Origin: Fragilaria crotonensis
Lineage: Eukaryota; Bacillariophyta; Fragilariophyceae; Fragilariales; Fragilariaceae
Assembly (NCBI GenBank): GCA_022925895.1
Contig: JAKSYS010000010.1
Location: forward strand, 186,001 to 250,000
DNA: 64,000 bases
Direction: 5' to 3'
Made by a program: the position numbers and the translations under genes. The notes beneath the pieces were generated by a model. It was not told where the DNA came from. It searched no databases and saw only the letters and a program-made list of their open reading frames with translations. Below, piece after piece: positions 31,513 to 41,779 of the stretch (the first letter of the stretch is position 1; each line of letters starts with the position of its first letter).

Positions 31513-34500
31513 TTATTGTTCATCTCTCGAATCTTCCACTAGTACGACCTCCACACTACGATCAGAGCTGGCGGTATTTGCAATCGACTCTGGCGCCATT
31601 GCTGATGAAGTATTCTCGTCCACGACATCTTGCGAGTCGGCACTAAATGCTAAACTCCCCATATCTTCGGATGCGGATGACCCCGCGATCGACCCCAATT
31701 TCATGTCTTCGTGAGACGTTGCAGATGCGACAGCCGCTGTCTTGACAATCTTGCCGGTACCTTCACTGAGTTTCGCAGCCTCTTTTTTTCTCTGTAGCGA
31801 GGCTTGCTTGGCCGCCAGTTTACGAATTTTGTACTGATGCTCCGCCGTTTGTTGCGTCAATTTCGCAATTGCTTGCTTCAAATTCTCATTCTCCTCCTTG
31901 AGTGCAGCACGAGCCTTGTTCGCACGGTCGTCGCGTTCTTTGCCTGCCGTCTTGAGGATCTTGTTCTCCAATTTGAGAGTTTGATTCCATGATGTTACTT
32001 CCTTCACTTTCAATTCGTACTCCGAAATCTTTTGCGCAGTCATTGTCATTTGTCGCTGCAGTTCCTCAAGTTTGGATGACTTGGTCTTGAATGCTTCCGT
32101 CACACGTTGGCGCAAGACTTCTCGCAATGCAGCACGATCGTCTGCCGGGGAATTGCTTGTTGATGTTGTGGTGGTGTCGTGATCGGAAAAGGCTCCCTCG
32201 TATTGATCCAGAGCATATGATATTTGTGCATCCAATTCCAAAAGTTTGACACTTCCAGCAGGTGTGGTATATCCTTCAATCTCAGTCTGTACCTCATTGA
32301 ATGCAACAAGTCGATCGGAAAGATCTCCCAATTCAGCAATTTTCAGCTCCTGGTCAGTAATGGTTTGCCGCATCCTCTCGGTCTCCTCAAGAAGGAGCTT
32401 GTGGGTCGATGTTAGATCCATGACATGAGTTTCCAATAGTTGAATACTCCTCATCAAATACTTTACATTTGCTGAATTGGCAACATTGTCTTCTGCCAAT
32501 TTTTCATGATCACGTTGCAATTGCTCATTCTCTTCCATCAAATCGGAAACAACATGGTCCGGTGAGAACTTGCTCAAAATATCAAGCAATTTCGTGGAAC
32601 TTTCCACTGAGTGTTTCTCATAGTCGTTTTTATATTTCAGGAGTTCCTCGACACGATCCGTCTGCTCGCAAAGTTTGGACCGTGCCTCTTGGCATTCGTC
32701 ACGCAACGACATATTCAATTTGAGCAACCGTCCAACCTCAATTTGATACGTCTTGTTGAGTTCATCACATCGTTGCATCTCGTCACGCTGTTCTTCTAAT
32801 GCCCGTTGCGTGTCGGTCAAGGCCGTTTTGAGTGCACCAAGGGTCAACAGCGTGGACTCTTCGCTCTTCTTATGGAGATTGTCTGATTCCTTGGCCTCTA
32901 TTCTCAATGTCTCCAACTCCGTCCGAGCTTGTTCCAACGATGAGCGATTCGATGACGTGGCTTCCTCGTGCATTTTGATGAGTTCTTTATACCGTTTGTT
33001 CTCTTTGCGTTGAACTTCTGCATCCTTTTTCACATCCGCGAGGCATCGTTCCAGTGACGAAATGGTCAAGGTGTGGGTTTCTTCCCGAACCTGGTAGGCC
33101 TTGAGATCTTCCGTCAAACTGGGAAGTTGGCTATTCATTTCTTGAGAATGGAGCAATTCTTCAGTCAGCGCATCGACAGTTGCCTTCAGCAGACGTCGTT
33201 CCTCACTCAACTCTTCTGATGTGGCTGTTGTGGTGGCCATGACAGCTTTCTGCTCATCGATTGTTGATCGAAGTTCTGATATGGTTGATTCAAGGATCTC
33301 AATTTTAGTCTCGTACGCCTTGACTTTATCTTGCAGAAGCAAAATCTTTTCCTCGTATGCCTCGCGTTGATTTCTGACTTCGTCCGAGTGCAGCAGTGTT
33401 TGCTTTTTCACTTCCTGTTCGAGTGACGACGCCCTCATTTCATACTCTTTGAGACAATTGTTGTGCATGCGCTCTTTATCCCTGGATGATTCGAACTGCT
33501 TCCTCATCTCGCGTTTGAGCTCTGATATTCTTTCATCATTAGATTTGAATGGACTGTTGAACACACGTCCTCTTCCGACAGATTTCGACTTCGTCGTTTG
33601 ATCGACATTTATTGCTTCACCATCTTCCTTTATCTCTGTTGCATTTCCAGTGTTCTCCTCTAGTTCGTCGCATAGATCTTCGTAATTCTTTCTTGCATTG
33701 CTCAATTGGCCATTTAGTTCCAATATCCTCTGCTGCAGTGCAGCGTTTTCAGAACACCACTTCGCCTGGTCCTTTTCTCCTTGTTCCGATAAAATTTTGA
33801 TCTGAAGAAGATTTCCACAGTTGATTAAAGTGAGGTATTCAAAGGCACCATGGATTCCAATTGTCGGATTGTCATTGCGACTGACTTTGATCTCGGCCTG
33901 CAGTTCGGCATTTCCTTTCTTCAATGCCATTATCGCTTCTTCAGAAAGTAGCGCATCTTCTCTCATTGTGGAGATCATTTCCTGCAACAACTTGATCTCG
34001 TCCCGAAGCGCTATGATGGTCATGGAATCATTCTCTTGTAACTTTGATTTATTGAATGCCGTTCGCTTCTCTGCGATTCGCCGAATCTGCTCGTGTTCTT
34101 CACACCTGGCGGCATGCTTCGATCTCATCTCGGCAATGTTCATTTCCAAGTCCTCAATGAGAGATGCCTGCAGGCGATTGTACTTTCGAACATTGGTGCA
34201 CTCCGTTCGCAATTCCTCTTCGGCTTTACTTTTTTGGGCACACAGAACTTGGAGCTGGGCGAGGTCGTGATCTATGCCTTGCTGCCTCAGTTGAAGTTCC
34301 CTGTGCTCAACTTCGAGTTTAGCGAGTGCTTCAGACACATTATGTCGCGATGACCTTTCTTCTTGCAGCTCCCGACGCGCTCGATCTATTTCGTTTCTGC
34401 CAGTTTCCAATTGTGATGCGGTCTCATCAGCCTTTTCCTTGTACTCCTGTGCGCTTTCTGTCGCTTTCTTTTCAAGTTGGTCGACTTCCTTTAGTTTTGT

Positions 34501-36879
34501 TGTCAGCTCTGCCAGGTCCCGGAGTGCCGATTGTAGCTGCTCCCCCAGTTCCGTCAACTTCTCGTCTTTTTCAGCGGCCATCGAATCATCCGCAGCTTTC
34601 TGGACAACAAGCCGCTCCATCTCCCGCTTGTATGAATCCACTGCCGTTTTAAGTACCCGAAGCTTAATCCCCTTGTTTTCGTCTTCGTGCGCCAGCCTCT
34701 CCAAATTCCTTGACCTTTGCAAGTTCTGCTCGCCGAGGTCTGTCTCGCGTTGACGTTGTGCCACTAATTCTGTGTATAAAGCTTGCATCCGGCGGTCGGT
34801 TTCATCGATGATACCTGTTTTTTGTGCCGATTCTACTTGCAGTCCCCTAATTTCACCTGATAAACGGTGGATCTCATCGTCTTTAGCTTCAAGCTGAGTC
34901 CGAAATTGATCTCGATCCACAGTCACCGCCGCCAACTGGTTGGCAATGTCTTGCGCTACGATTTCTTTCTTTCGTAATAACTCGCATGATGCTTCGAGTG
35001 CTCCTCGTTCCGACTTCAACTGTTCCAGCATATCATCCTTTGCTTTAAAGACTCGCTTCAGCTCCTCGCATTTTTTCAGTGTATCAAGTTCCTCCTCCTC
35101 TTTTTTCTTCAAGGAGCTCTCAAGATTAGCAATTGTCGCCTTGTATTTGGAGGTATTTCCATTGAGGGCATCGACAAGATCCATGGCTTTCACTTTAAGG
35201 GACGAATTGAGCTTCTCCAGTTTCTCTGTCTTCTTTTCGATGATACCTAATGACTCTGTCAATGCTCGACATTGGATTTCCTTCTGTTCAAGCTCTGCGG
35301 AACGTTCTTTCAGTTGCCTTTGATTGACATTTACAATCTCCTTGTATGTAGCTACTTCCTGCGTGACTTCCTCGAGTTTCATCATCAATCGCTCCTTATC
35401 TTTGATATGAGAGGAAACCTCATGTTTGAGCCGTTGATTTTCGGATTGTTGCAATTCCAACTCTTCTTGTGTCGTTTCGTTTTTGATTTCCACCTCTTGC
35501 ATAGCAGCCTTGAGTGTGGACACATCTGCCTTTTTCCCAGCCACGGATGATTCGAGATGACTGATGCGATGAGCTAATTTCTGTTCGTTCAGAGTTTTGT
35601 TCTCAAGCTGTCGCTGTGAATCCATGAGCTGATCGTGCATTCGTGCCAACTTCATTTCATAGTCTTTTACTTGTGATTTGCATAAGTCTCTCTCGTTCTC
35701 TACAGATTGTTGCAGGTCGTTGATGAGTTTGCATTGATTCTCGTGGTTCGATTGAAGAGATGTGTTTGTCTGCGTCAACTGGCTTAGCTTTTGTCGCAAT
35801 AATGCATTTTCCTTTGATGCCTTTGCCAATTTCAGTTTCACTTGTGATACAGAACGAGGTGTCAAATGCTGAGGTAGATCATCTTCTGAGAATGATGACT
35901 CATCAAAAACCATGCTATCTTCCCGAAATTGAACTCCTCCATCGTTCGCTCTTATTAAGGAAGGAGAATGATACTCTCTTTCATCCTCATCTGTAACAGG
36001 CTTTGCAGGTTGGATGTTCACCATGGAATCTAACGACAATGACGGCCGGTATGATATGGATGTTGAGTTCGGTTCATCATCTTGGACCATGAGCGCCATT
36101 TTGTTGAGTCGACTTGCAAATCCGTCATCACTTGCATCATTACTCGGCAACGAATGGATGGTCTCGTGCGTTCGGTTCGGGGGCGTTACTTCGTGTATTC
36201 GAGGGCGATGAAGTGTCGACGAGATTGGCGTCTCTGTCATTCTTTCTAGCTGAAGCAAAAGCCGTCGACATTGATTCGGTACACTACTGCTGCACAGGTG
36301 TTTTTCCAAAACTCGTATGGGTGTTTCGCCGTCTTGATTTGTACGGTGGAGTGCCATCGGATAGGCCTGAGCAATTTTCAAGACAATCCCTTCGTCATGC
36401 CCGATGTAGTGGTCGTTCGCACATAGTAAATGAAGTGGTAATGCGCCTCCTTTGTTCGTGGGAAATTCTAGAGTCTGTTGGTTCGCTTCCATCAATGCCT
36501 CAACAATGTTGGGAGGACACGACGTCGATTGGCAAGCGACGTGAATGGGCAAGATTTTGTCGTCCTGTGTTGAAACCCAAGTCGCAGTTTCAGATGGTTT
36601 GCTACGAAGGGACGCTAGCACCATATCCCAAAGTCGATAATGGAGCCTCAGATACAGCTGACTCGGATTTGTCTTTGCGTCACAGCATGATCCTTGTGCT
36701 GCACTGGCATCGTCACACGTGTCCTGCATCGAGCTGTTGGTCGGGCTACCCTGTGGAACGCCCCTAACCTCTTGCAAGTCGTAGATGCCCGAGAGTATGC
36801 TTGCTTCCTGTCGTAAGCCCCTGTTGGCAGCCTCTTCAAAGTGCACCACCTTGGTGCTGCCGTCAAGAGGGCGCACCAT
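31513..36879 (-). CDS. Giant coiled-coil protein with ankyrin-like N-terminus
   Basis: A 1788-residue open frame. Residues about 80-215 hold ankyrin-like repeats of the kind common in diatoms (LPIHVACQSTSCPPNIVEAL, ALPLHLLCANDHY). After a Ser-rich linker, residues about 350-1740 are almost unbroken heptad-rich coiled coil, like centrosome, basal-body or tether proteins; the exact role is unknown. Bases 33885-33802 look like an 84-bp intron (GTCAGT donor, CTTCTTCAG acceptor, phase 0, no stop) coding a Gly/Ile/Tyr-rich peptide that breaks the heptads. Without it the coil runs LQAEIK-IKILSEQG and the protein is 1760 residues. The C-terminus is low-complexity Ala/Ser. Confidence 0.85.
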   Translation of the reverse strand: MVRPLDGSTKVVHFEEAANRGLRQEASILSGIYDLQEVRGVPQGSPTNSSMQDTCDDASAAQGSCCDAKTNPSQLYLRLHYRLWDMVLASLRSKPSETATWVSTQDDKILPIHVACQSTSCPPNIVEALMEANQQTLEFPTNKGGALPLHLLCANDHYIGHDEGIVLKIAQAYPMALHRTNQDGETPIRVLEKHLCSSSVPNQCRRLLLQLERMTETPISSTLHRPRIHEVTPPNRTHETIHSLPSNDASDDGFASRLNKMALMVQDDEPNSTSISYRPSLSLDSMVNIQPAKPVTDEDEREYHSPSLIRANDGGVQFREDSMVFDESSFSEDDLPQHLTPRSVSQVKLKLAKASKENALLRQKLSQLTQTNTSLQSNHENQCKLINDLQQSVENERDLCKSQVKDYEMKLARMHDQLMDSQRQLENKTLNEQKLAHRISHLESSVAGKKADVSTLKAAMQEVEIKNETTQEELELQQSENQRLKHEVSSHIKDKERLMMKLEEVTQEVATYKEIVNVNQRQLKERSAELEQKEIQCRALTESLGIIEKKTEKLEKLNSSLKVKAMDLVDALNGNTSKYKATIANLESSLKKKEEEELDTLKKCEELKRVFKAKDDMLEQLKSERGALEASCELLRKKEIVAQDIANQLAAVTVDRDQFRTQLEAKDDEIHRLSGEIRGLQVESAQKTGIIDETDRRMQALYTELVAQRQRETDLGEQNLQRSRNLERLAHEDENKGIKLRVLKTAVDSYKREMERLVVQKAADDSMAAEKDEKLTELGEQLQSALRDLAELTTKLKEVDQLEKKATESAQEYKEKADETASQLETGRNEIDRARRELQEERSSRHNVSEALAKLEVEHRELQLRQQGIDHDLAQLQVLCAQKSKAEEELRTECTNVRKYNRLQASLIEDLEMNIAEMRSKHAARCEEHEQIRRIAEKRTAFNKSKLQENDSMTIIALRDEIKLLQEMISTMREDALLSEEAIMALKKGNAELQAEIKVSRNDNPTIGIHGAFEYLTLINCGNLLQIKILSEQGEKDQAKWCSENAALQQRILELNGQLSNARKNYEDLCDELEENTGNATEIKEDGEAINVDQTTKSKSVGRGRVFNSPFKSNDERISELKREMRKQFESSRDKERMHNNCLKEYEMRASSLEQEVKKQTLLHSDEVRNQREAYEEKILLLQDKVKAYETKIEILESTISELRSTIDEQKAVMATTTATSEELSEERRLLKATVDALTEELLHSQEMNSQLPSLTEDLKAYQVREETHTLTISSLERCLADVKKDAEVQRKENKRYKELIKMHEEATSSNRSSLEQARTELETLRIEAKESDNLHKKSEESTLLTLGALKTALTDTQRALEEQRDEMQRCDELNKTYQIEVGRLLKLNMSLRDECQEARSKLCEQTDRVEELLKYKNDYEKHSVESSTKLLDILSKFSPDHVVSDLMEENEQLQRDHEKLAEDNVANSANVKYLMRSIQLLETHVMDLTSTHKLLLEETERMRQTITDQELKIAELGDLSDRLVAFNEVQTEIEGYTTPAGSVKLLELDAQISYALDQYEGAFSDHDTTTTSTSNSPADDRAALREVLRQRVTEAFKTKSSKLEELQRQMTMTAQKISEYELKVKEVTSWNQTLKLENKILKTAGKERDDRANKARAALKEENENLKQAIAKLTQQTAEHQYKIRKLAAKQASLQRKKEAAKLSEGTGKIVKTAAVASATSHEDMKLGSIAGSSASEDMGSLAFSADSQDVVDENTSSAMAPESIANTASSDRSVEVVLVEDSRDEQ

Positions 36880-37291
36880 GGCCTTTACTTGAAAGAATTG
36901 TCAAATATGTGGAGTAATAGAAATGGGCGAGCGTCGCAGGCGTTGTGTATGCGTTCGGGTGTAAATAGACCAAAACATCATCATGACGTGTAGTATCGCC
37001 AAATCTACGAATTTGTCACATCGTTCAACGGCAAACCGTTATTACCAGGAACCAACAATATGCATATCATACAGTGCTCCATCAGACACAAGTGGCAGTG
37101 TCTTGTAAGTTAACAATCATTCATGTGTTTTTATATTTTAGTCTCTAATGTATGCCGATCCTCAGATCTACTGACTACAGCCAGATTTCTACTGGTACTA
37201 CAGTACCAGTGCTACCAGTAGTACACCACACTCGAAGGGTTGTAACTCGAAACACAGGAACGAAAATGTGCGTTCACCTCACATCACAACC
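36880..37291. other. Divergent promoter region
   Basis: Lies between the starts of the coiled-coil gene and the kinase gene. A cluster of TACTGGTACTACAGTACCAG palindromic sequence sits at 37192-37211. No gene is supported. Confidence 0.4.
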
Positions 37292-38236
37292 ATGACGAAG
37301 AATGTTGTCTTTTGCTACTTACTCCTGCAGATTCTCTGTCTTCCATTACTCACAACCGCTCAAGAGTGTAACAAAGTGAATCAAACCATTGTTGTTAAGA
37401 TCGGAGGGTCCTGTTTGACGGATAAATCCCGCAAGGAGACCTTGAATCCAACAATATTGGATTGGTTTAGTCGAACAGTAGCAGAAGTGCGCCAGTCGTC
37501 AACGCACAGATACGTACTAGTTCACGGGGCTGGGTCTTTTGGCCATTTTACAGCCAAGGAATACGGCATTAGAAGTGTTTCAGCGGAGCCCATTACTGAT
37601 GAATACAACCCAGAGAATCAACGACACCTGATGGAAGGCGTAGGGGAAACGAGACGCTCGGTGCAGACTTTAAATCAACACGTTGTCAAGTCCCTCTTAT
37701 CTCACAAGGTTCCAGCCGTCGGACTCTCGCCTTTATCCTTGGGGCTAGTTTGCCCGTCGACAGCAGAAACAAGGAAGGAGTACCAGGTCGCACTGCAACG
37801 CCTCGTAACATTGACGCTTGACGCCGGGCTAGTCCCCGTTTTGCATGGAGATGCCTGCCTCTACGGACCCTACGGCGCAGGCGTTCTAGGTGGGGATACT
37901 CTCATGGAACTTTTAGATGCTGACCAAGCCATCTTTCTAACTGACGTGAGTGGTATCTTTACCAGCAATCCGCACACCGACCCCGATGCCACACTGGTGG
38001 AACTCGTAGAGATTGACAATGACGGGAACCTCAAGACCCCTGGCGTAGCTGCCTCGGAATCGCGTCACAAGCACGATGTTACGGGAGGCTTGGCTGGAAA
38101 ATTGACTGCTGCGGCAGCTCTCGCAAGAAGGCACGTGCCCGTTGTCATTGTGGAGTGTGGGACTGAGAGCTCGAAACAAGCTCTGCAAGGCGTTGACGTG
38201 GACGTTGGTACGCGTGTAGTTCGAGTTGAGGAGTAA
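37292..38236 (+). CDS. IPK: Isopentenyl phosphate kinase with N-terminal signal peptide
   Basis: Amino-acid-kinase-fold enzyme that phosphorylates isopentenyl phosphate to isopentenyl diphosphate. Motifs: VVKIGGSCLTDK (ATP site), VHGAGSFGHFTAKEYG (the His after GAGSFG marks IPK within this superfamily), PVLHGDACLYG, GVLGGDTLMELL, FLTDVSGIFTSNP and DVTGGLAGKLTAAAAL. The ATG at 37292 gives 314 residues and opens a signal-peptide-like leader (FCYLLLQILCLPLLTTAQEC) right before the kinase domain, which plant and archaeal enzymes lack. It may direct the enzyme to the secretory route or, in this lineage, towards the plastid; no clear Phe follows the cleavage site. Single exon. No isoprenoid neighbours. 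Confidence 0.88.
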   Translation: MTKNVVFCYLLLQILCLPLLTTAQECNKVNQTIVVKIGGSCLTDKSRKETLNPTILDWFSRTVAEVRQSSTHRYVLVHGAGSFGHFTAKEYGIRSVSAEPITDEYNPENQRHLMEGVGETRRSVQTLNQHVVKSLLSHKVPAVGLSPLSLGLVCPSTAETRKEYQVALQRLVTLTLDAGLVPVLHGDACLYGPYGAGVLGGDTLMELLDADQAIFLTDVSGIFTSNPHTDPDATLVELVEIDNDGNLKTPGVAASESRHKHDVTGGLAGKLTAAAALARRHVPVVIVECGTESSKQALQGVDVDVGTRVVRVEE

Positions 38237-38815
38237 GGGCGTGAGTCTGTCGATAGCGCCGCTTGAGGTTGGCCAGATAATTGACGAAATCTAACCAATG
38301 GCGACCGATCGCCCGAGTGTGCCTCGTCGGCGGTGATGCATTGTTAACCTCTTACACGTACGGAAAAAGGCTTTGCCACAAGGATATTCGCATTCAATCA
38401 TTCAGCATTCAGCCAGCTAGTCTGATTGTTGTGCTTTACACGAGTTTAAAGACGCCAGATGCGGTCCTGGCCAGCATTGGGCGAGCTGTTGATGCGTATG
38501 TTTGCGATCGTCGTCGCAGGTTCATCTCGATAGAGGGCACTGACCGGACAACGCATTGGCGAAGGAGAGCATAGCAAGGCGGAGGTGATTTCGGCCAGAA
38601 TACAGTTTCTTTCGAATGTGCAATGACCAAGCTTGCACTGGCCTCGTAGCAAGCCTATGATTTTTAAGGGCAAGGCATTGCATCATGTATCGTGCCATGT
38701 ACATTAATTATCTATCTACTCATTCGCAGTTCCAATTCGGCCCATGGCTCAATCAAGCAGGGACCTCTTCCCATGCTGCGTTGATCATAAAACGAAGCGA
38801 CGCTCATTCTTCACT
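38237..38815. other. Intergenic, no supported gene
   Basis: Convergent 3' region between the kinase gene and the four-domain secreted protein. Short frames only. Confidence 0.4.
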
Positions 38816-41755
38816 CTAGAAGTCATCGGTGGGGCTCGTGAGTCGAATTACACAGCCCGGCTTGTAATAGTCGTTCACCGTAATGGGATCGGACTCGCAA
38901 TATTGAGAGTATGGTGTGCCATCGTTGCGCAGAATAACGATCTTGAAACATCGATTCACCTCTTGTCTTTGACTGTTATAGTTCGCAGTCAGAGGCCAAA
39001 GTTGCCCGCCGTTGTTGTATTCCGGTAGCGCGTTGAAGACGACCGTTCCTTGCGAGTGTGTGCCCGAGCAGCTCTGCGGATCCAGCGGTGGCGCGCCGCA
39101 CGCCCACTGCCAGACTTCTGCTTCCTTGAAGGTATGGATATAGCAAGGGAAGATTCCGACCCGATCGTCAATACGAGCTGACCCCTCTGGGATGTGTTGC
39201 GAGTAGTCGAAGCGTACGGTTATGGTCTCACCGCACTCGTACACGAGCTTGTCTGGAACAGCGCATTGCCCGTTGGTTGGATTTCCAGTGGGATGACGAA
39301 TTCCGACGCCAGATGTTTGTCTGCTGGACGGCGCCGGAGTGGGCGTACGAATGCTGATCGGGACAGTTTGTACAGGTGCCGTAGGATTTCCAGTGGGATG
39401 ACGACTTCGGGGGTTGGATGTTTGTCCGCTGGTCGGCGCCGGAGTGGGTGTACGAATATTGATTGGGACAGTTTGGACAGGTGCCGTGGGTGGTGCTGAA
39501 GTTGGCTTGGGAGCGAAATCATCAGTGGGACTGGTGAGGCGAATACTACACTTCGGCTCGCTGTTTTCATTCACCGTAAAACCATCCGACTCGCAGTATC
39601 GAGTGTAATGGTCGCCGTTGTTGCGCAAGATAACCATCTTGAAACATCGATTCACGGCTTGCCTTTGACTGTTATAGTTCGCAGTCAGAGGCCAAAGTTG
39701 GCCGCCATGGTTGTATCCGGGAAGTCTGTTGAAGACGACCGTTCCTTTCGAGCGTGTGCCCGAGCAGCTCTGCGGGTCCAGTGGTGGCGCGCCGCACTCC
39801 CACTGCCAGACTTCTGCTTCCTTGAAGGTATTGATGTAGCAGGGGAAGATTCCGATACGATCGTCGATGCGAGCTGAGCGCTGTGGAATGTATTGAGAAT
39901 AGTCGAAGCTTGCGGTGATGGTCTCGCCGCACTCGTACACGAGCTTGTCTGGAACAGCGCATTGCCCGTTGGTGGTAGGATTTCCAGTGGGACGACGAAT
40001 TTGGATGTTGGATGTTTGTCCGCTGGTCGGCGCCGGAGTGGGTGTACGAATGTTGATTGGGACAGTTTGGACAGGTGCCGTAGGTGGTGCTGACGTTGGC
40101 TTGGGAGCAAAATCATCAGTGGGACTGGTGAGGCGAATATTACACTTCGGCTCGCTGTTTTCATTCACCGTAAAACCATCCGACTCGCAGTGTCGAGTGT
40201 ATTGGTCGCCGTTGTGGCGCAAGATAACGATCTTGAAACATCGATTCACGGCTTGCCTTTGACTGTTATAGTTCGCAGTCAGGGGCCAAAGTTGGCCGCC
40301 ATGGTTGTATCCTGGTAGTTTGTTGAAGACGACTGTTCCTTTCGAGCGTGTGCCCGAGCAGCCCTGCGGGTCCAGTGGTGGCGCGCCGCACTCCCACTGC
40401 CAGACTTCTGCTTCCTTGAAGGTATTGATGTAGCAGGGGAAGATTCCGATACGATCGTCAATACGAGCTGAGCGCTGTGGAATGTGTTGAGAATAGTCGA
40501 AGCTTGCGGTGATGGTCTCACCGCACTCGTACACGACCTTGTCCGGGACAACGCATGGCAGGTTGGTGGTTGGATTTCCAGTGGGACGACGAATTTGGAT
40601 GTTGGATGTTTGTCCGCTGGTCGGCGCCGGAGTGGGTGTACGAATGTCGATTGGGACAGTTTGGACAGGTGCCGTAGGTGGTGCTGACGTTGGCTTGGGA
40701 GCAAAGTCATCAGTGGGACTGGTGAGGCGAATACTGCACTTCGGCTCGCTGTTTTCATTCACCGTAAAACCATCCGACTCGCAGTGTCGAGTGTATTGGT
40801 CGCCGTTGTGGCGCAAGATAACGATCTTGAAACATCGATTCACGGCTTGCCTTTGACTGTTATAGTTCGCAGTCAGGGGCCAAAGTTGGCCGCCATGGTT
40901 GTATCCTGGTAGTTTGTTGAAGACGACCGTTCCTTTCGAGCGTGTGCCCGAGCAGCTCTGCGGGTCCAGCGGTGGCGCGCCGCACTCCCACTGCCAGACT
41001 TCTGCTTCCTTGAAGGTATTGATGTAGCAGGGGAAGATTCCGATACGATCGTCAATACGAGCTGAGCGCTGTGGAATGTGTTGAGAGTAGTCGAAGCTTG
41101 CGGTGATGGTCTCACCGCACTCGTACACGACCTTGTCTGGGACAACGCATGGCAGGTTGGTGGTAGGATTTCCAGTGGGACGACGAATTTGGATGTTGGA
41201 TGTTTGTCCGCTGGTCGGCGCCGGAGTGGGTGTACGAATGTTGATCGGGACAGTTTGGACAGGGGCCTCAGTTGTTTTCGTCGGCGTTCGACCATTGCAT
41301 TCGTTTCCAGCGACGACGAGGAACGGACCAATCTTGTCACCAACGACGAGCGGAGTGGAACACGATACGTCGATGGAGCATGTTCCCCACCCGTCAAAAG
41401 TAAATTCCAGATTTCCTCCGATTGCACCACTGATGGATATTTTTGATCCTTGAGAAATCGAGAAGGAACCCCCCTTTATCTCAACGACTGCTCTTTCGGG
41501 ATAGTTATCACTTACACAAGTAGCTGTGCTACCTTGCAATGAAGAGGTTGCGGAAGGCAAATCATATCGGAGCTTCAGACTCCTGACTTTACCGTCACTG
41601 CAAACATCACAAGAGCTGGCGAGAGCCCTGCCATCGACAATCTCGGCATCGTAGACTTCAATTTCTAGTGCGGGACCGTCACCTCCTTGAAGCCCGATTG
41701 CAGAGCCTGAGGGAAGGAAAAGGATCACACCGATTGTGATTAGTAGGAGTCTCAT
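38816..41755 (-). CDS. Secreted protein, DUF7467-like domain plus four eight-Cys domains
   Basis: A 979-residue protein from the Met at 41755, which opens a signal peptide (MRLLLITIGVILFLPSGSA); an upstream Met at 41779 adds eight residues. An RXL site (GRALASS) follows. Residues about 45-160 resemble the DUF7467 domain of bacterial surface proteins (KVRSLKLRYD, SCSTPLVVGDKIGPFLVVAG). Then come four copies of a 130-150-residue eight-Cys domain (VYECGETI, DRIGIFPCYI, VWQWECGAPP, GTVVFNKLPGY, VNRCFKIVIL, LTSPTDDF), separated by Pro/Thr linkers (RTPTPAPTSGQTS). The first three are nearly identical; the last differs more. Function unknown; extracellular or wall location inferred. It is the largest of seven same-strand family genes here. 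Confidence 0.8.
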   Translation of the reverse strand: MRLLLITIGVILFLPSGSAIGLQGGDGPALEIEVYDAEIVDGRALASSCDVCSDGKVRSLKLRYDLPSATSSLQGSTATCVSDNYPERAVVEIKGGSFSISQGSKISISGAIGGNLEFTFDGWGTCSIDVSCSTPLVVGDKIGPFLVVAGNECNGRTPTKTTEAPVQTVPINIRTPTPAPTSGQTSNIQIRRPTGNPTTNLPCVVPDKVVYECGETITASFDYSQHIPQRSARIDDRIGIFPCYINTFKEAEVWQWECGAPPLDPQSCSGTRSKGTVVFNKLPGYNHGGQLWPLTANYNSQRQAVNRCFKIVILRHNGDQYTRHCESDGFTVNENSEPKCSIRLTSPTDDFAPKPTSAPPTAPVQTVPIDIRTPTPAPTSGQTSNIQIRRPTGNPTTNLPCVVPDKVVYECGETITASFDYSQHIPQRSARIDDRIGIFPCYINTFKEAEVWQWECGAPPLDPQGCSGTRSKGTVVFNKLPGYNHGGQLWPLTANYNSQRQAVNRCFKIVILRHNGDQYTRHCESDGFTVNENSEPKCNIRLTSPTDDFAPKPTSAPPTAPVQTVPINIRTPTPAPTSGQTSNIQIRRPTGNPTTNGQCAVPDKLVYECGETITASFDYSQYIPQRSARIDDRIGIFPCYINTFKEAEVWQWECGAPPLDPQSCSGTRSKGTVVFNRLPGYNHGGQLWPLTANYNSQRQAVNRCFKMVILRNNGDHYTRYCESDGFTVNENSEPKCSIRLTSPTDDFAPKPTSAPPTAPVQTVPINIRTPTPAPTSGQTSNPRSRHPTGNPTAPVQTVPISIRTPTPAPSSRQTSGVGIRHPTGNPTNGQCAVPDKLVYECGETITVRFDYSQHIPEGSARIDDRVGIFPCYIHTFKEAEVWQWACGAPPLDPQSCSGTHSQGTVVFNALPEYNNGGQLWPLTANYNSQRQEVNRCFKIVILRNDGTPYSQYCESDPITVNDYYKPGCVIRLTSPTDDF
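39480..41260 (-). repeat. 594-bp coding tandem repeat, about three units
   Basis: The block starting CTGGTGAGGCGAATA recurs at 39531, 40125 and 40719, exactly 594 bp apart (198 codons: one eight-Cys domain plus linker). Units differ at only a few percent of sites by eye, including at third positions. The fourth, C-terminal unit (38816-39480) is clearly more diverged. Confidence 0.92.
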
Positions 41756-41779
41756 ACGTGGCCACGAAGATTGCAACAC

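Noticed and set aside
38816-41779. Plus-strand open frames repeating through the four-domain gene
   Set aside because: They recur with the 594-bp period because they are antisense to the repeated domain; their peptides have no leader or known motif.
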